64,000 nucleotides of DNA from an uncultured Prevotellaceae bacterium (GTDB lineage Bacteria > Bacteroidota > Bacteroidia > Bacteroidales > Bacteroidaceae), in NCBI GenBank assembly GCA_902767775.1, contig CACXIP010000013.1, positions 1 to 64,000 of the forward strand, in the 5' to 3' direction. Position 1 is the first letter of the stretch. Every line of letters begins with the position of its first letter. The translations under genes were made by a program, and so were the position numbers. The notes below the pieces were generated by a model that made no database searches, had not been told where the DNA came from, and saw nothing but the letters and a program-made list of their open reading frames with translations. Shown here in pieces: positions 35,796 through 44,856 of this stretch.

Positions 35796-35826
35796 CAAAG
35801 GTAGTGAAATCTTCTGTCATAACAAA
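35796..35826 (-). promoter_or_regulatory. Promoter of metK
   Basis: TTTG (35823-35826), 19 bases, TACCTTTG (35796-35803). A second TACCTTTG box at 35886-35893 may be an additional upstream promoter. Confidence 0.7.
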
Positions 35827-35957
35827 TTTTTCAGCAAGAACTTGTCATCCACCTTTTGGGGATTGGCCATATGCCAAGCTGAGTGCAAAGGTACAGAGTT
35901 TTTTCTCTTTGAATCAATTTATATACCTATATAAACTGAGTTGGGTTGCCCAATCTA

Positions 35958-38843
35958 TCAATACGGTGAAATATTGTTGAGTTCCTCCAATTTACGCTCC
36001 GCTATCGGCAGATGCAGGAGAGACAACAGCTGGCTGGCTTCAAAGCGCACCTTAGGCTGGAAAGCCGGCGAGTGCATATAGCGCAGCAGACTTAGGTAGA
36101 ACTGCCTCCCTTCCACGCATGCAGCAGCCTGCTCCAAGTCGCTCATGCACACCAGCAGCCGCCCCTTGCCCACAGCAAACTCAAAGACGAGGCCGAGGCG
36201 GTGGTTGCGCTCGATATTGTCGATGACCTGCACAATGGGCAGATAGCCGCCGGGCAGGTTGTCGAGAATCATCGGACTGCTCGCCTTCACCACAGGAAAC
36301 CACTGCCATGAGGTGTGCATGTCGGTGGGGAAGTCAGCGAACAGCGGATGGGAAGGATTGGTGAGGATGCCCAAAGTGCCTGGTGACACCGCCTTGTGGT
36401 TGTTCTCGCTGATGGTCTTGAACATACGGTAGTTCCAATAGTCAGTCTGGAAGAGTCCGCCCACCACATGACCTTTCCACTCCGTGGTATCGAGCATCCA
36501 CAGGACGGACGCGCCCTCCTCGAGTTGACGTGTGGCACCGGCATCAAGATGTCGGGTGATGACGATACCCTTCTTCTGCTCATTCAGGTCGGCATTGGCA
36601 GGATAAACCCATATGGGATAACTGTTGGTGAAACGTTGTTCTGCCGTTGGGTTCAGTGCCGCCTCCAACACCAGGTCACAGCGTGTGGCACGGCGGATGT
36701 CCGACAAATCGGCATCTATCTGTCCTACCTCCGTCAGTCCGCGACTCCCATCGGCTATGGGCAGCGACCCCTCGCGCAACACTTCTCCGCCTGCTCTCAG
36801 TTGCCAGCTCACCTGTCCGCCACGACATTCCTCGTTACCCTCACCCGAGCCATAGTTGGAAAGCACCACACGGGCGCGCAGCGATTCGCTGTTGGTGAGG
36901 CACATACGCTCCATCTCCGCCATCGGCACCACTCGGGCGCAGAACTGCCGCCATGTCTTTCCCCCGTCGCTCTCACGCATAAAGAACTTCTCGTCCATGA
37001 AGGCATCGAGCACGCCCACATAAGCGCTTCCCTGACCAGGATAGTCCTGTAGGTCAAGGAGTTGAAAACCTGCCATATTGGGCGTGCGCAGGTCCATCTC
37101 CACATCTGCCTTGTAGAGTTGTAGGCTCCACTGTCCTGACGCCAGGTGGAAGTCCTTTGCCTGTTCCGCCATGCCCGCCTGCACGAGGCGTTTGTAAAAC
37201 ACCTGCATGTTGTAGGGATAGAGCACACCCGTGTATTTCCTTATCTCGTCGAAATCGGGATAGGTTTGAAACTGCGCCGTCTCATGGCTGATGACCGGCA
37301 CGGGGGAGAGGGCGCACGCCTTGCTGAAATTCATCACCGTGTTGGGCAGCGTGTGGTTGATGAGTCCGCCGTCATAGGTGTCGGCGAAGGAGAAGGAGCC
37401 ACGGGTGTGGGTGTCGAAGGAGCCCCATGCCTCACCCCCTACTCGACAGGTGGTGAAATAGTCCATGCCGGGTTTCACACCCTGGTAGCCGAGATAGTAG
37501 TTCGACCCGAAGGTGAACAGTTTCTGTGGCGCCATCTTTCTGAAGTCCTCCACAAAGACAGCCATCTGCTCAATGGAGCCCCATAGTTCGTTGCCCAGTG
37601 CGAACATGACAAACGAGGGATGGTGACCGTAGGTGCGGATGATGTGCTCGCCCTCCTTGTGGAGGAACGTCATCAGCCGCTGGTCATCCTTGTTGAAATC
37701 GCCCCAGAAAGGCAGTTCGGGCTGCATGTAGATGCCCAATTCGTCGGCGGCCTCGAAAGCAGCCTCTGGCGGACACCAGGAATGGAACCTAATGTGGTTG
37801 ATACCGTAGTCGCGGCATTTGCCCAGATAGGTGAGCCACTCGCTGCGGGTCATTGGCACATGGGCTTGCAGGGGGAAGACACAGGCATCATGTTTGCCAC
37901 GTAGGAAAGCTTCCTTACCGTTGACCATAAAATGATGGTCGGCGACACGGAAGTCCACGAGTCCGAAACTCTTGCTCATCGTGTCTTTCTCCCCGATGGT
38001 CACAGTGAGTGTGTAGAGGTTGGGGTGATACTCATCCCACATCTGTGCCTCTGTTCCCAACGGCAGGGACAGCTGCCAATTGCCGTCTGCATCCTGACGC
38101 AGGTTACGCCCCACCCAATAGTCTGCCGTCAGCACCTTACCGTGGAAATTCTGCGGGGTGGCCGTCACGGTGATATGCGTGCCTTTTTTCATCTTGCCGA
38201 CGGTGGTCATCATCACATCCACCTTGCGTGCCCTCGCATCTGGCCTCACCTCCAAAGTCTCGATGTGGGTTTTCGGCCTTGCCTCGAGATACATCTCCCC
38301 GATGACGCCGTTCCAGTTGGTCTGGGTGTCCTCAGTGTAGGCATGTGAGTTGCTGAGCAGTTGTGGCGGCACCGTCTCGCCATTGTCCACCATCAGTGCG
38401 ATGGTGTGTCTTCCGGGCGTCAACAGTTCTGTCAGGTCGTAGGTCTGTGCCGTGCAGATATCGTCGCTCTCTCCCGTCCGCTGTCCGTCAACATACACGA
38501 CGGTGGGTTTGGTGCGCTCCAAACAGAGCACCACCTGGTGGCGTTTCCATTCGCGAGGGATGGTCACCTCGCGACGATACCATGCCCGTCCCACATAACT
38601 GTGCAGGCGGGTGAGGTGGGTGGTCTCAGTGGTGGTCTGCGGGGCATTGCCCTTTTTGTTGGTGTCTGTGGTGCCAGGCAACGTCACCGTCTCGTTCATC
38701 GGCGACTTAGCGGTAATGTCATTTTGGGAATCGAGAGTGAACTCCCATTGTCCGTCGATGGAGATACGTGGGCGGAAGGGGGTTTGCGCGATGGCTGCCG
38801 CCGCAATCAGCAGCAATGAGAGGGTGATGATGGCTTTTCTCAT
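35958..38843 (-). CDS. Secreted glycoside hydrolase family 2 enzyme
   Basis: The start is ATG 38843 (961 residues), giving the signal peptide KAIITLSLLLIAAAAIAQ; the longer frame to 39029 lies over another gene. The order is a jelly-roll sugar-binding domain (SYVGRAWYRREVTIP), an immunoglobulin-like domain and a TIM barrel. The barrel has the acid/base in FALGNELWG and the nucleophile in ISHETAQFQTYPD. A long C-terminal domain of about 350 residues follows. Beta-galactosidase, glucuronidase or mannosidase activity cannot be separated from sequence alone. No SusC/D pair is adjacent. Confidence 0.83.
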   Translation of the reverse strand: MRKAIITLSLLLIAAAAIAQTPFRPRISIDGQWEFTLDSQNDITAKSPMNETVTLPGTTDTNKKGNAPQTTTETTHLTRLHSYVGRAWYRREVTIPREWKRHQVVLCLERTKPTVVYVDGQRTGESDDICTAQTYDLTELLTPGRHTIALMVDNGETVPPQLLSNSHAYTEDTQTNWNGVIGEMYLEARPKTHIETLEVRPDARARKVDVMMTTVGKMKKGTHITVTATPQNFHGKVLTADYWVGRNLRQDADGNWQLSLPLGTEAQMWDEYHPNLYTLTVTIGEKDTMSKSFGLVDFRVADHHFMVNGKEAFLRGKHDACVFPLQAHVPMTRSEWLTYLGKCRDYGINHIRFHSWCPPEAAFEAADELGIYMQPELPFWGDFNKDDQRLMTFLHKEGEHIIRTYGHHPSFVMFALGNELWGSIEQMAVFVEDFRKMAPQKLFTFGSNYYLGYQGVKPGMDYFTTCRVGGEAWGSFDTHTRGSFSFADTYDGGLINHTLPNTVMNFSKACALSPVPVISHETAQFQTYPDFDEIRKYTGVLYPYNMQVFYKRLVQAGMAEQAKDFHLASGQWSLQLYKADVEMDLRTPNMAGFQLLDLQDYPGQGSAYVGVLDAFMDEKFFMRESDGGKTWRQFCARVVPMAEMERMCLTNSESLRARVVLSNYGSGEGNEECRGGQVSWQLRAGGEVLREGSLPIADGSRGLTEVGQIDADLSDIRRATRCDLVLEAALNPTAEQRFTNSYPIWVYPANADLNEQKKGIVITRHLDAGATRQLEEGASVLWMLDTTEWKGHVVGGLFQTDYWNYRMFKTISENNHKAVSPGTLGILTNPSHPLFADFPTDMHTSWQWFPVVKASSPMILDNLPGGYLPIVQVIDNIERNHRLGLVFEFAVGKGRLLVCMSDLEQAAACVEGRQFYLSLLRYMHSPAFQPKVRFEASQLLSLLHLPIAERKLEELNNISPY

Positions 38844-38944
38844 GATATGGGTAGTTTGTTTATCGACTGCGAAATTAATAAAATATTCTGAATCAGTGAG
38901 CAGACTACGATTCTTTTTGCAAAAACTAACGCAGGTGAGATGAC

Positions 38945-38984
38945 AAAAAAGAGGACGACATGAATCACTCATCCCGGCCTCCTG
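38945..38984 (-). terminator. Terminator of the 31-residue membrane protein gene
   Basis: On the minus strand AGGA...ATGA pairs with TCAT...TCCT around a short loop, followed by TTTTTT. It separates the small gene from the GH2 gene. Confidence 0.6.
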
Positions 38985-38992
38985 AAAACAAT

Positions 38993-39088
38993 TCAACGAA
39001 TATTGGTCTTGATCAATGCAATCACACATAGAACGGTGACAAATGCCACCCAGACCAACATCAACGTTGTCTCATGATCTGATAACAT
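38993..39088 (-). CDS. 31-residue single-pass membrane protein
   Basis: The frame MLSDHETT... has one clear transmembrane helix (LMLVWVAFVTVLCVIALI) and a basic end (KTNIR), so the N-terminus is probably outside. It has its own TAATTTTG promoter (39154-39161), a leader of about 60 bases and a terminator, which argues strongly for a real gene despite the length. The leader carries TTTTCATA...TTAG...AGATTTTAAGGT, words shared with the small RNA candidate at 19.1 kb. The family is not recognised. Confidence 0.6.
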   Translation of the reverse strand: MLSDHETTLMLVWVAFVTVLCVIALIKTNIR

Positions 39089-39153
39089 AATCTTTACCTT
39101 AAAATCTATCAAACTACTAACCTATATGAAAAGCATTCTCACGAATACGGATG

Positions 39154-39184
39154 CAAAATTAACACATTGTTTGCGCACACACAA
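39154..39184 (-). promoter_or_regulatory. Promoter of the 31-residue membrane protein gene
   Basis: TTG (39182-39184), 20 bases, TAATTTTG (39154-39161). Confidence 0.6.
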
Positions 39185-39282
39185 GTCATATTGCTCCATT
39201 TTTACTCATTTGTACGTTTTTTTGACCTAAGTCAATCTGCCCATTTATTCACCTTGCGCAAGTTGTATTTTTTACCTTAAAT

Positions 39283-39313
39283 TTTGAAATATGCGAGAAA
39301 TAGCCTATCTTCG
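39283..39313 (+). promoter_or_regulatory. Promoter of the M48 metalloprotease gene
   Basis: TTTG (39283-39286), exactly 19 bases, TATCTTCG (39306-39313), one base off the -7 consensus. Confidence 0.6.
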
Positions 39314-39342
39314 CATCGTCTATCCTATTAATATATCAAGAA

Positions 39343-40113
39343 ATGAAACGAACCGCTATACTCCTTCTTTCATTCTGTCTCTCGGTGATGCCTTTGGAAG
39401 CACAAATCAACTGGGGAAAGGCCATCTCCGGCATCTGGAAAACAGGACAGGCATTGACCGTCAGCGAAAAAGACATGGCGAAAATCGCGGCAGAGGAAGT
39501 AGCTTATATGGACAAGTCGAATAAGATTTGTTCCGACCGCAACTCCTACTCCAAGCGGTTGAACAAACTGATGAAGGACATCGACTCCGTCGAGGGACTG
39601 CAACTCAATTTCAAGGTATACAAGACCAAGGAGGCGAACGCATTTGCCTGTCCCGACGGCAGCGTGAGGGTTTTCTCCGGACTGATGGACGTGCTCTCCG
39701 ACGATGAGTTGCTGGGTGTTCTCGGCCATGAGATAGGCCATGTGGCACTCAAGCACTCCTATAAGGCCTGGAAAGAGGCGTTGCTCCGCAGCGCCGCCTC
39801 CGATGCACTCGGTGCGGTAAGCGACACCTGGGCGGGCATTTCCGACTCTTTCCTTGGCGACTTGAGCAGTATGGTGCTTTCAGCCTCGCATTCCAAGCGT
39901 CAGGAGACCAAGGCCGACGACTACGGGTATGACTTCCTGAAGAGCCACGGCTACAACCCTCTGGCAATGGTGAGCCTCTTTGAGAAACTCAAGTCGCTGT
40001 CGAAAAAGAATGACTCCCGCTACACCAAGTTCCTGAAGGCCTTCTCCTCCCATCCCGACTACGATGAGCGCATAGCCCACCTTAAGGAGAAAGCCAAAGA
40101 GGACGAGCTATGA
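39343..40113 (+). CDS. M48 family zinc metalloprotease
   Basis: This 256-residue protein has a signal peptide (AILLLSFCLSVMPLEAQ), the zinc-binding HEIGH (about residues 129-133) preceded by DDELLGVLG, and a downstream glutamate ligand in the ETKADDYGYDFL segment. It is like the YcaL/LoiP group of periplasmic M48 proteases and probably acts in envelope protein quality control. No TPR domain follows, so it is the short form. Confidence 0.88.
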   Translation: MKRTAILLLSFCLSVMPLEAQINWGKAISGIWKTGQALTVSEKDMAKIAAEEVAYMDKSNKICSDRNSYSKRLNKLMKDIDSVEGLQLNFKVYKTKEANAFACPDGSVRVFSGLMDVLSDDELLGVLGHEIGHVALKHSYKAWKEALLRSAASDALGAVSDTWAGISDSFLGDLSSMVLSASHSKRQETKADDYGYDFLKSHGYNPLAMVSLFEKLKSLSKKNDSRYTKFLKAFSSHPDYDERIAHLKEKAKEDEL

Positions 40114-40171
40114 GTTGACTGTTGAATGAGGATGATTAAAGGAGTTTTCCCACCTAAAGGAAACAAGTGCG

Positions 40172-40663
40172 ATGATTCCCACAATACCATACATCGAGAG
40201 GAAGTTTGAGGAGTTCAACAAGCAGATGTTTGCTGGTGAACTTCCCCCAATACCCATTGTCTTGTCAGATGCCAAGACTTTTTTGGGAAAATGTGTCTAT
40301 AAGAAACGACTGGGGAAAGACGGGAAGATAGAATACTATGACTTCAAATTGCGCATCAACACACGGATAGACTTGCCTGAAAACGAGGTGGAGGACACAC
40401 TCATCCATGAGATGATTCATTATTTCATCGGATATAAGAGATTGGAAGATGCGTCCTCACACGGACCGTTGTTCATGCACATCATGAATACCATCAATGA
40501 GAAATATGGTCGGAACATCACGGTCACTTTCAAAGGCACTTCAGAACAGCAAGAGCAACTGGTAGACAAGAAACAGCGTTATCATGTGGTGGCACTGGTG
40601 AAATTTCATGACGGAAAAACAGGAATAAAGGTTTTGCCACGGGTAGTACAAAGCATCCTATAG
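40172..40663 (+). CDS. SprT-like zinc-binding protein
   Basis: This 163-residue protein has HEMIHYFIGYKRLEDASSHG (about residues 89-108). This provides the HExxH zinc site and a third ligand, as in the SprT/SprT-like family, and FNKQMFAGELPPIPIVLSD is the usual N-terminus. Eukaryotic SPRTN degrades DNA-protein crosslinks; the bacterial role is unclear. It lies 58 bases after the M48 gene. Confidence 0.82.
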   Translation: MIPTIPYIERKFEEFNKQMFAGELPPIPIVLSDAKTFLGKCVYKKRLGKDGKIEYYDFKLRINTRIDLPENEVEDTLIHEMIHYFIGYKRLEDASSHGPLFMHIMNTINEKYGRNITVTFKGTSEQQEQLVDKKQRYHVVALVKFHDGKTGIKVLPRVVQSIL

Positions 40664-41000
40664 ATATTACAACACCATTTCTTCTGCAAGAGAAATAGAA
40701 TCGGTCAAACTCTTTATGAGCAACGATATCTTCTTCAACCGCTTTCCCAATTCCGCTGCACTCAAAGTGCATTTCGTCAATGAAGAAGAAGTCCTTGGGC
40801 ACCTTGCGGGGGCGGAGGTTTTGCTGTGCGATGGCAAAAAAATAATAAGATAATACACTTTTCTCTACGTTGAAGGTAGTTATAGAAGTTAAGTTGTCAT
40901 TTTTTTCACAAAAATCTTTCTCATGTCCCACAAATTGGCACAACATACAACTAACTTTGCGGAAGAAATGCAATTATGTCTAACTAAAAACTATCAAGCA
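40664..41000. other. Gap with possible gene remnants
   Basis: On the plus strand a 45-codon frame (40716-40853, MSNDIFFNRFPNSAALKVHF...) looks protein-like. On the minus strand an overlapping frame (KVPKDFFFIDEMHF... through FDRFYFSCRRN) also does. Both end without a complete recognisable domain, so this may be a decayed gene. TAACTTTG at 40962-40969 is the -7 box of the next gene. Confidence 0.3.
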
Positions 41001-41537
41001 ATGAGTAAGTATGATAATATGCCCGATGAGCAGTATTTCGCCGCCTTGAACGAATTTCTTAAAAAATATGATGCACCTGAACCAGAGCCGATAGACCATT
41101 TTAACTTGATTATGCGCAGAGAATTCGCCGAGGCAATCCTAAGCGGTGAGAAAAAGGTGGAGATTCGCTCCTTCAGCGACCACTTTTTCAATCGCTTAAC
41201 CGACAAGAAAGTGGACAAGTGGATGGATGAGCACCGAGATGCCCCGGGGATGGACATGGAGGCTTTCGACGAGTTCATGTGCGCCAACAGGCCTGTCAGG
41301 AGTATTCATTTCCACAACTACAACAACTCATGGTTTTTGGATGTAGAATGCATCGAAAACGCTCTCGTGCCTATCACATCGGAGGAGGTCGAGTACTTGC
41401 AACAACGATACAACTGCCATGAATTCGACGAGCTGTTGGCAGAGTTAGAGGAGGAAGGTATCGAGGAGCGGCCACTTTTCTACTACTTTGCCATCGGGGA
41501 GGTGATAGACACCAACCTTGAACTGCCAAAGAAATAA
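41001..41537 (+). CDS. ASCH-like domain protein
   Basis: The start is ATG 41001 (178 residues), since the -7 box at 40962-40969 excludes the upstream in-frame ATG at 40923. [23 protein letters not shown] (residues about 33-55) resembles the ASCH/PUA-fold signature (xPxWAxxIlsGxKxvElR), and [11 protein letters not shown] plus [11 protein letters not shown] fit its later strands. ASCH domains bind RNA or modified nucleosides. A DUF6794 gene follows after 20 bases. The assignment is moderate. Confidence 0.5.
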   Translation: MSKYDNMPDEQYFAALNEFLKKYDAPEPEPIDHFNLIMRREFAEAILSGEKKVEIRSFSDHFFNRLTDKKVDKWMDEHRDAPGMDMEAFDEFMCANRPVRSIHFHNYNNSWFLDVECIENALVPITSEEVEYLQQRYNCHEFDELLAELEEEGIEERPLFYYFAIGEVIDTNLELPKK

Positions 41538-41557
41538 CAATAACATCAAGCAATGAA

Positions 41558-41881
41558 ATGAGCAAGAAAGAAAAGACAATCATACCAAAGACGATAGAAG
41601 AGGCATATGCCCAACTGGATGCCATGCTGAGCGACGAGGACAAGGTATATCTCGTTGAGGATGAAAGTGCTGTCACTAATGCCCACTTCTCCCTCGGGCT
41701 GTGGATAAGGAACTACTGGCTGTATAAGATGGGAAATGAAGAATTGAAGATTTTTTTAAAATCCTTCTCCAATTACATAGAAATCAAAGGGGTTCCCATA
41801 CTGATGCCACATCCAGATGACATATCGAACGACATTATTGAAGGATATGTGGAATACTTGAAAGGAAAACATCAATCATAG
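41558..41881 (+). CDS. DUF6794 family protein
   Basis: This is a 107-residue protein with IPKTIEEAYAQLDAMLSDEDK at the N-terminus, HFSLGLWIRNYW in the middle and MPHPDDISNDIIEGYVEYL at the end. This pattern matches the short DUF6794 proteins often found in Bacteroidota, whose function is unknown. Its last ten codons and the following DNA are duplicated at 46231-46365. Confidence 0.65.
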   Translation: MSKKEKTIIPKTIEEAYAQLDAMLSDEDKVYLVEDESAVTNAHFSLGLWIRNYWLYKMGNEELKIFLKSFSNYIEIKGVPILMPHPDDISNDIIEGYVEYLKGKHQS

Positions 41882-41992
41882 TTAAGAAGAAACAATCAAT
41901 CTTAACGCAGAGATACAGAGGCGCAGATTTTGTCAATTTGCGCCTCTGTATCATTGTGTCGACATGGAGTTGTTGATACAAAATCTTCGTGT
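41850..41992 (+). repeat. Segmental duplication, copy A (with hairpin)
   Basis: 143 bases that begin in the last ten codons of the DUF6794 gene and run past it. They match 46231-46365 closely at both ends. The middle here is a hairpin GATACAGAGGCGCA/TGCGCCTCTGTATC (41912-41952), which copy B lacks. Confidence 0.85.
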
Positions 41993-42261
41993 CATCGTTC
42001 ACTTCATAAAGGAAGGCACGTAATGGTGTGATCTCAATTTCTTCATGCCAGTTTGGGGAAGTTACGGTTTCTTACAAGTGCCGCTAGGTTTTCCTTTGGA
42101 TATATAGTGCCAACGGCCCCACTTTGAATGTGAAGATGCATTTCGTTAGATCGATTGCGATGAATGTCCGATTTTGGTTCTGTATAAAAGGTGTTTTGGT
42201 CAACTTATCATCCTAGATGATGAGGACGATGATTTTGAAACATAGGGAACTGATTCCATCA
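41993..42261. other. Gap with a coding-like minus-strand fragment
   Basis: No intact gene is seen. On the minus strand, from about 42072, an open frame without a start codon reads SPNWHEEIEITPLRAFLYEV..., immediately after a stop. It looks like the tail of a lost gene whose other part reaches into duplication copy A. Confidence 0.3.
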
Positions 42262-43272
42262 CTATTGCTTCATCAGGAAGTCTTTAATATCCTCCCATGT
42301 TTTGTATCTACCCTTTCCGAATTGCAACCAGTGGTCGCCAAAGAGGCAGGCACCATGGTTGGGGCGGTCATCAACAAGCCATGCGCCAGGGATAAGGCAA
42401 AAATGCTTTTGGTGTGAAAAAATGACTCGCTTATGGAACATGTTGCCGAAATGCAGTTTAAGCCAATTTTGCTTGTCCTGTAGAGCAGTGGGATTGTTCC
42501 ATGGTGAGGTGGTGAGTACGTAGAGGTCATATTTCTCCTGAAGAATGGTGAGCGCCTCCTTGGCTCCTTCTACCACAGGGAACTGTGCGAAGATGCCGGG
42601 TATCTCATCCAAGTCCTTCGTCTCCTTCTTTTTCTCAGGCAACAGACTGTTTTCAACATAGCCATGGAAATCTGCCAACACATTATCCATGTCGATGAAG
42701 AGGATTGGTTTCAGGGCGTCTTTGATGGCCTGGCAAATGGCGGGAATCGCCTCAGCGTTGCCTAAATGACCACCAGGAATGGAGCGGGCATCGTCGTAGT
42801 AAGCCTTGAAATCATCCTTGTATTGAGTCCCTAACAGTTCGTCTTTCTCAGCAAAGAGTCCAATATTCTTTAAACTTCTGTTTTTCAAACGCAGGTTGAC
42901 TTCGTCTTCATGCTTTTTACAAGCGTCTAACATTTCTTTGCTCGCCGGTTTGTCATCAGGATGGTCTGGCCTAGACTTTAGTTTTGGCAATTCCACTGAC
43001 GGCTTCATGCACGGATTAATGACGACACGTGGCAAAGACGTGGAAAGGCAAAGGGTGAAGAAACCACCCAAAGACGTACCCATCACGAGGTCGCAATACT
43101 CTTGTTCTACAAAATCTTCGAGGAAGGAAATAGATTTTTCCACGTCTTCTTGTGGATATTCAGGGCATAATACTTCATATTCATCTTGGGGAAGCGCCTC
43201 GCGTATCAGGCGGCAGAAAGTGGAATCGGGCGAACCGTTAAAACCATAAATAAACAAAATTCTTTTTTTCAT
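42262..43272 (-). CDS. Fusion of YqiA-like alpha/beta hydrolase and 5'(3')-deoxyribonucleotidase
   Basis: This is a 336-residue protein from ATG 43272. Residues 1-185 resemble the UPF0227/YqiA hydrolases: LFIYGFNGSP, nucleophile elbow MGTSLGG (Ser 67), an acid near FAEKDEL (140-146) and GGHLG (His 169). Residues 189-336 are a NT5C-type HAD phosphatase: FIDMDNVLADF (Asp 194 and 196), YVLTTSPWNNP (251-261) and LVDDRP (299-304). NT5C enzymes dephosphorylate deoxyribonucleotides. It lies about 100 bases after the sialate O-acetylesterase gene. The joint substrate is unknown. Confidence 0.78.
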   Translation of the reverse strand: MKKRILFIYGFNGSPDSTFCRLIREALPQDEYEVLCPEYPQEDVEKSISFLEDFVEQEYCDLVMGTSLGGFFTLCLSTSLPRVVINPCMKPSVELPKLKSRPDHPDDKPASKEMLDACKKHEDEVNLRLKNRSLKNIGLFAEKDELLGTQYKDDFKAYYDDARSIPGGHLGNAEAIPAICQAIKDALKPILFIDMDNVLADFHGYVENSLLPEKKKETKDLDEIPGIFAQFPVVEGAKEALTILQEKYDLYVLTTSPWNNPTALQDKQNWLKLHFGNMFHKRVIFSHQKHFCLIPGAWLVDDRPNHGACLFGDHWLQFGKGRYKTWEDIKDFLMKQ

Positions 43273-43375
43273 TGTGCAGGTATAGTTAGTTTTGATTATC
43301 TTTTGGCATTCATTTTTTCCAACCCTATTTCGGGGCGTATATATGTATTTTCCTTTCTTTATCACCATCTTGTCA

Positions 43376-44767
43376 TCATAGTTTATACTCAAAAGGAGCG
43401 GCGGGCAGGCCTGCCTTGTTGCGCAGGTTGGGCTGTGCTGTCTCGTCGTAGCCGAAGCGGATGACAGGATGCGCCAGGCTCTCCGGGATGTGCAGGATGA
43501 TTTTGTTGCCATCGATGGTGGCATCCTCTTTTCGGAAGCTGCCGTAGTTGCGGGTGTTCGCCCAGAACCAGTCAGGCTGTTTGCCGTCGCTGGTGGCGAG
43601 GCCACCGTCGCAATGGTCGAACTCCAGTATGACCTTGTCACCGTCTCGGGTGGCGCCCTTCAGCGTCGGACCTTGGCACTCCACGTGAGTAAATCCGTAG
43701 GTGCAGTTCAATGCCCATCGGCAGAGCCGCTCACCCACAATCCATTTGTAGGGAGGGTGGATGTCGTTCAGCACGTCGGGGATGTCGGTTGTCACCACCA
43801 TGCCTGTGTTCTTCTGCCGCATGGCCTTTGCCTGTGCCGTCCAGAACCGAGGCAGGTCTATCCATGTCTTCTGTACGATATCCTCTCGACGTATGGAATA
43901 GAGGTAAGGGGAAATCTGCACATAGTAGAACGGCAGGTCGGCATCCTCCCACAGTCCGCGCCACACATCGACAAGATGCTCCTGTTTCGCAGTATAGACG
44001 TCTGTTTCGCCCAAATCCAGGAGGTTCGCCTCACCCTGATACCACAGGAAGCCACGTAGGGCATAGCCTGTGAGAGGGCGGATGAGGTGTTCGAACATCG
44101 GGCGGCGGCCAGGTGTCTTGCCGTCGGGAATCCATTCCTCTATGCGTGTGCCGCCCCATGACGACGAGATGAAGCCCACGGGCACCTGCAGCGAGTCCTG
44201 CAACATGCGTGCGAAGAAATAGGCTGCCGCCGAGACGGGCTTCAGCGAGGTGGAGTCCACCCGTTGCCAGCCGTCTGTGGGCAGCACGTCGCTGTTCAGG
44301 TCCGGCCTCACATAGAGCACGCGGATGTTGGGATTGTTGGCCTCGCGCCACGCCTTCAGTTGGTAGTCGGCATCGCCTTTCTGGGGTTTCCGGTATCTCA
44401 GATGATTGTTCATCGAGTACTCCATGTTGGACTGTCCGGAGGCCAGCCACACCTCGCCCACGAGCACATCCGTCAGGCGGATCTTGTTCTTTCGTCCGCT
44501 GATGGTCATCACCTGCGGTCTGCTGTTGGCAGGCATTGCTTTCAGTGTCACCTTCCACCTGCCCTCCTTGTCGGCTGTCGTGCCCAGTGTTTGCTTGCCA
44601 AACGACACCTTCACCTTCTCGCCGGCATCAGCCACACCCCAGACGCTCACGGGTTTCTCTCTCTGCAGCACCATGTGGCTGCTGAATGCTTCGGCCACCT
44701 TGACCTCTGCCAGCGCAGTTGTAACCAGTGTCAGCATGGCCGCCATTGCTATAAGCAGTTTTCTCAT
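43376..44767 (-). CDS. Sialate O-acetylesterase (SASA family)
   Basis: This 463-residue protein has a signal peptide (LLIAMAAMLTLVTTALA), a beta-domain (residues 25-100), the SGNH-type elbow SGQSNME (Ser 113), IGFISSSWGGTRIEEWIP and the catalytic Asp-His pair in LNDIHPPYK. It would remove O-acetyl groups from sialic acid or acetylated polysaccharide. It is upstream of the hydrolase fusion and on the same strand. Confidence 0.85.
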   Translation of the reverse strand: MRKLLIAMAAMLTLVTTALAEVKVAEAFSSHMVLQREKPVSVWGVADAGEKVKVSFGKQTLGTTADKEGRWKVTLKAMPANSRPQVMTISGRKNKIRLTDVLVGEVWLASGQSNMEYSMNNHLRYRKPQKGDADYQLKAWREANNPNIRVLYVRPDLNSDVLPTDGWQRVDSTSLKPVSAAAYFFARMLQDSLQVPVGFISSSWGGTRIEEWIPDGKTPGRRPMFEHLIRPLTGYALRGFLWYQGEANLLDLGETDVYTAKQEHLVDVWRGLWEDADLPFYYVQISPYLYSIRREDIVQKTWIDLPRFWTAQAKAMRQKNTGMVVTTDIPDVLNDIHPPYKWIVGERLCRWALNCTYGFTHVECQGPTLKGATRDGDKVILEFDHCDGGLATSDGKQPDWFWANTRNYGSFRKEDATIDGNKIILHIPESLAHPVIRFGYDETAQPNLRNKAGLPAAPFEYKL

Positions 44768-44856
44768 GTTATGTCTTGATTTGTCAAAATGGTGTCAAAT
44801 ATGTGAATAATCTCCCGTGAATATTAATTGAAAATATTTGGCGATAGTAAGAATTC

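Noticed and set aside
35804-35890. SAM riboswitch before metK
   Set aside because: No SAM-I or SAM-II core could be recognised in the leader; only two -7 boxes are visible.
38844-39029. N-terminal extension of the GH2 enzyme
   Set aside because: It has no signal peptide, lies across the terminator and small gene, and the internal ATG 38843 gives a perfect signal peptide.
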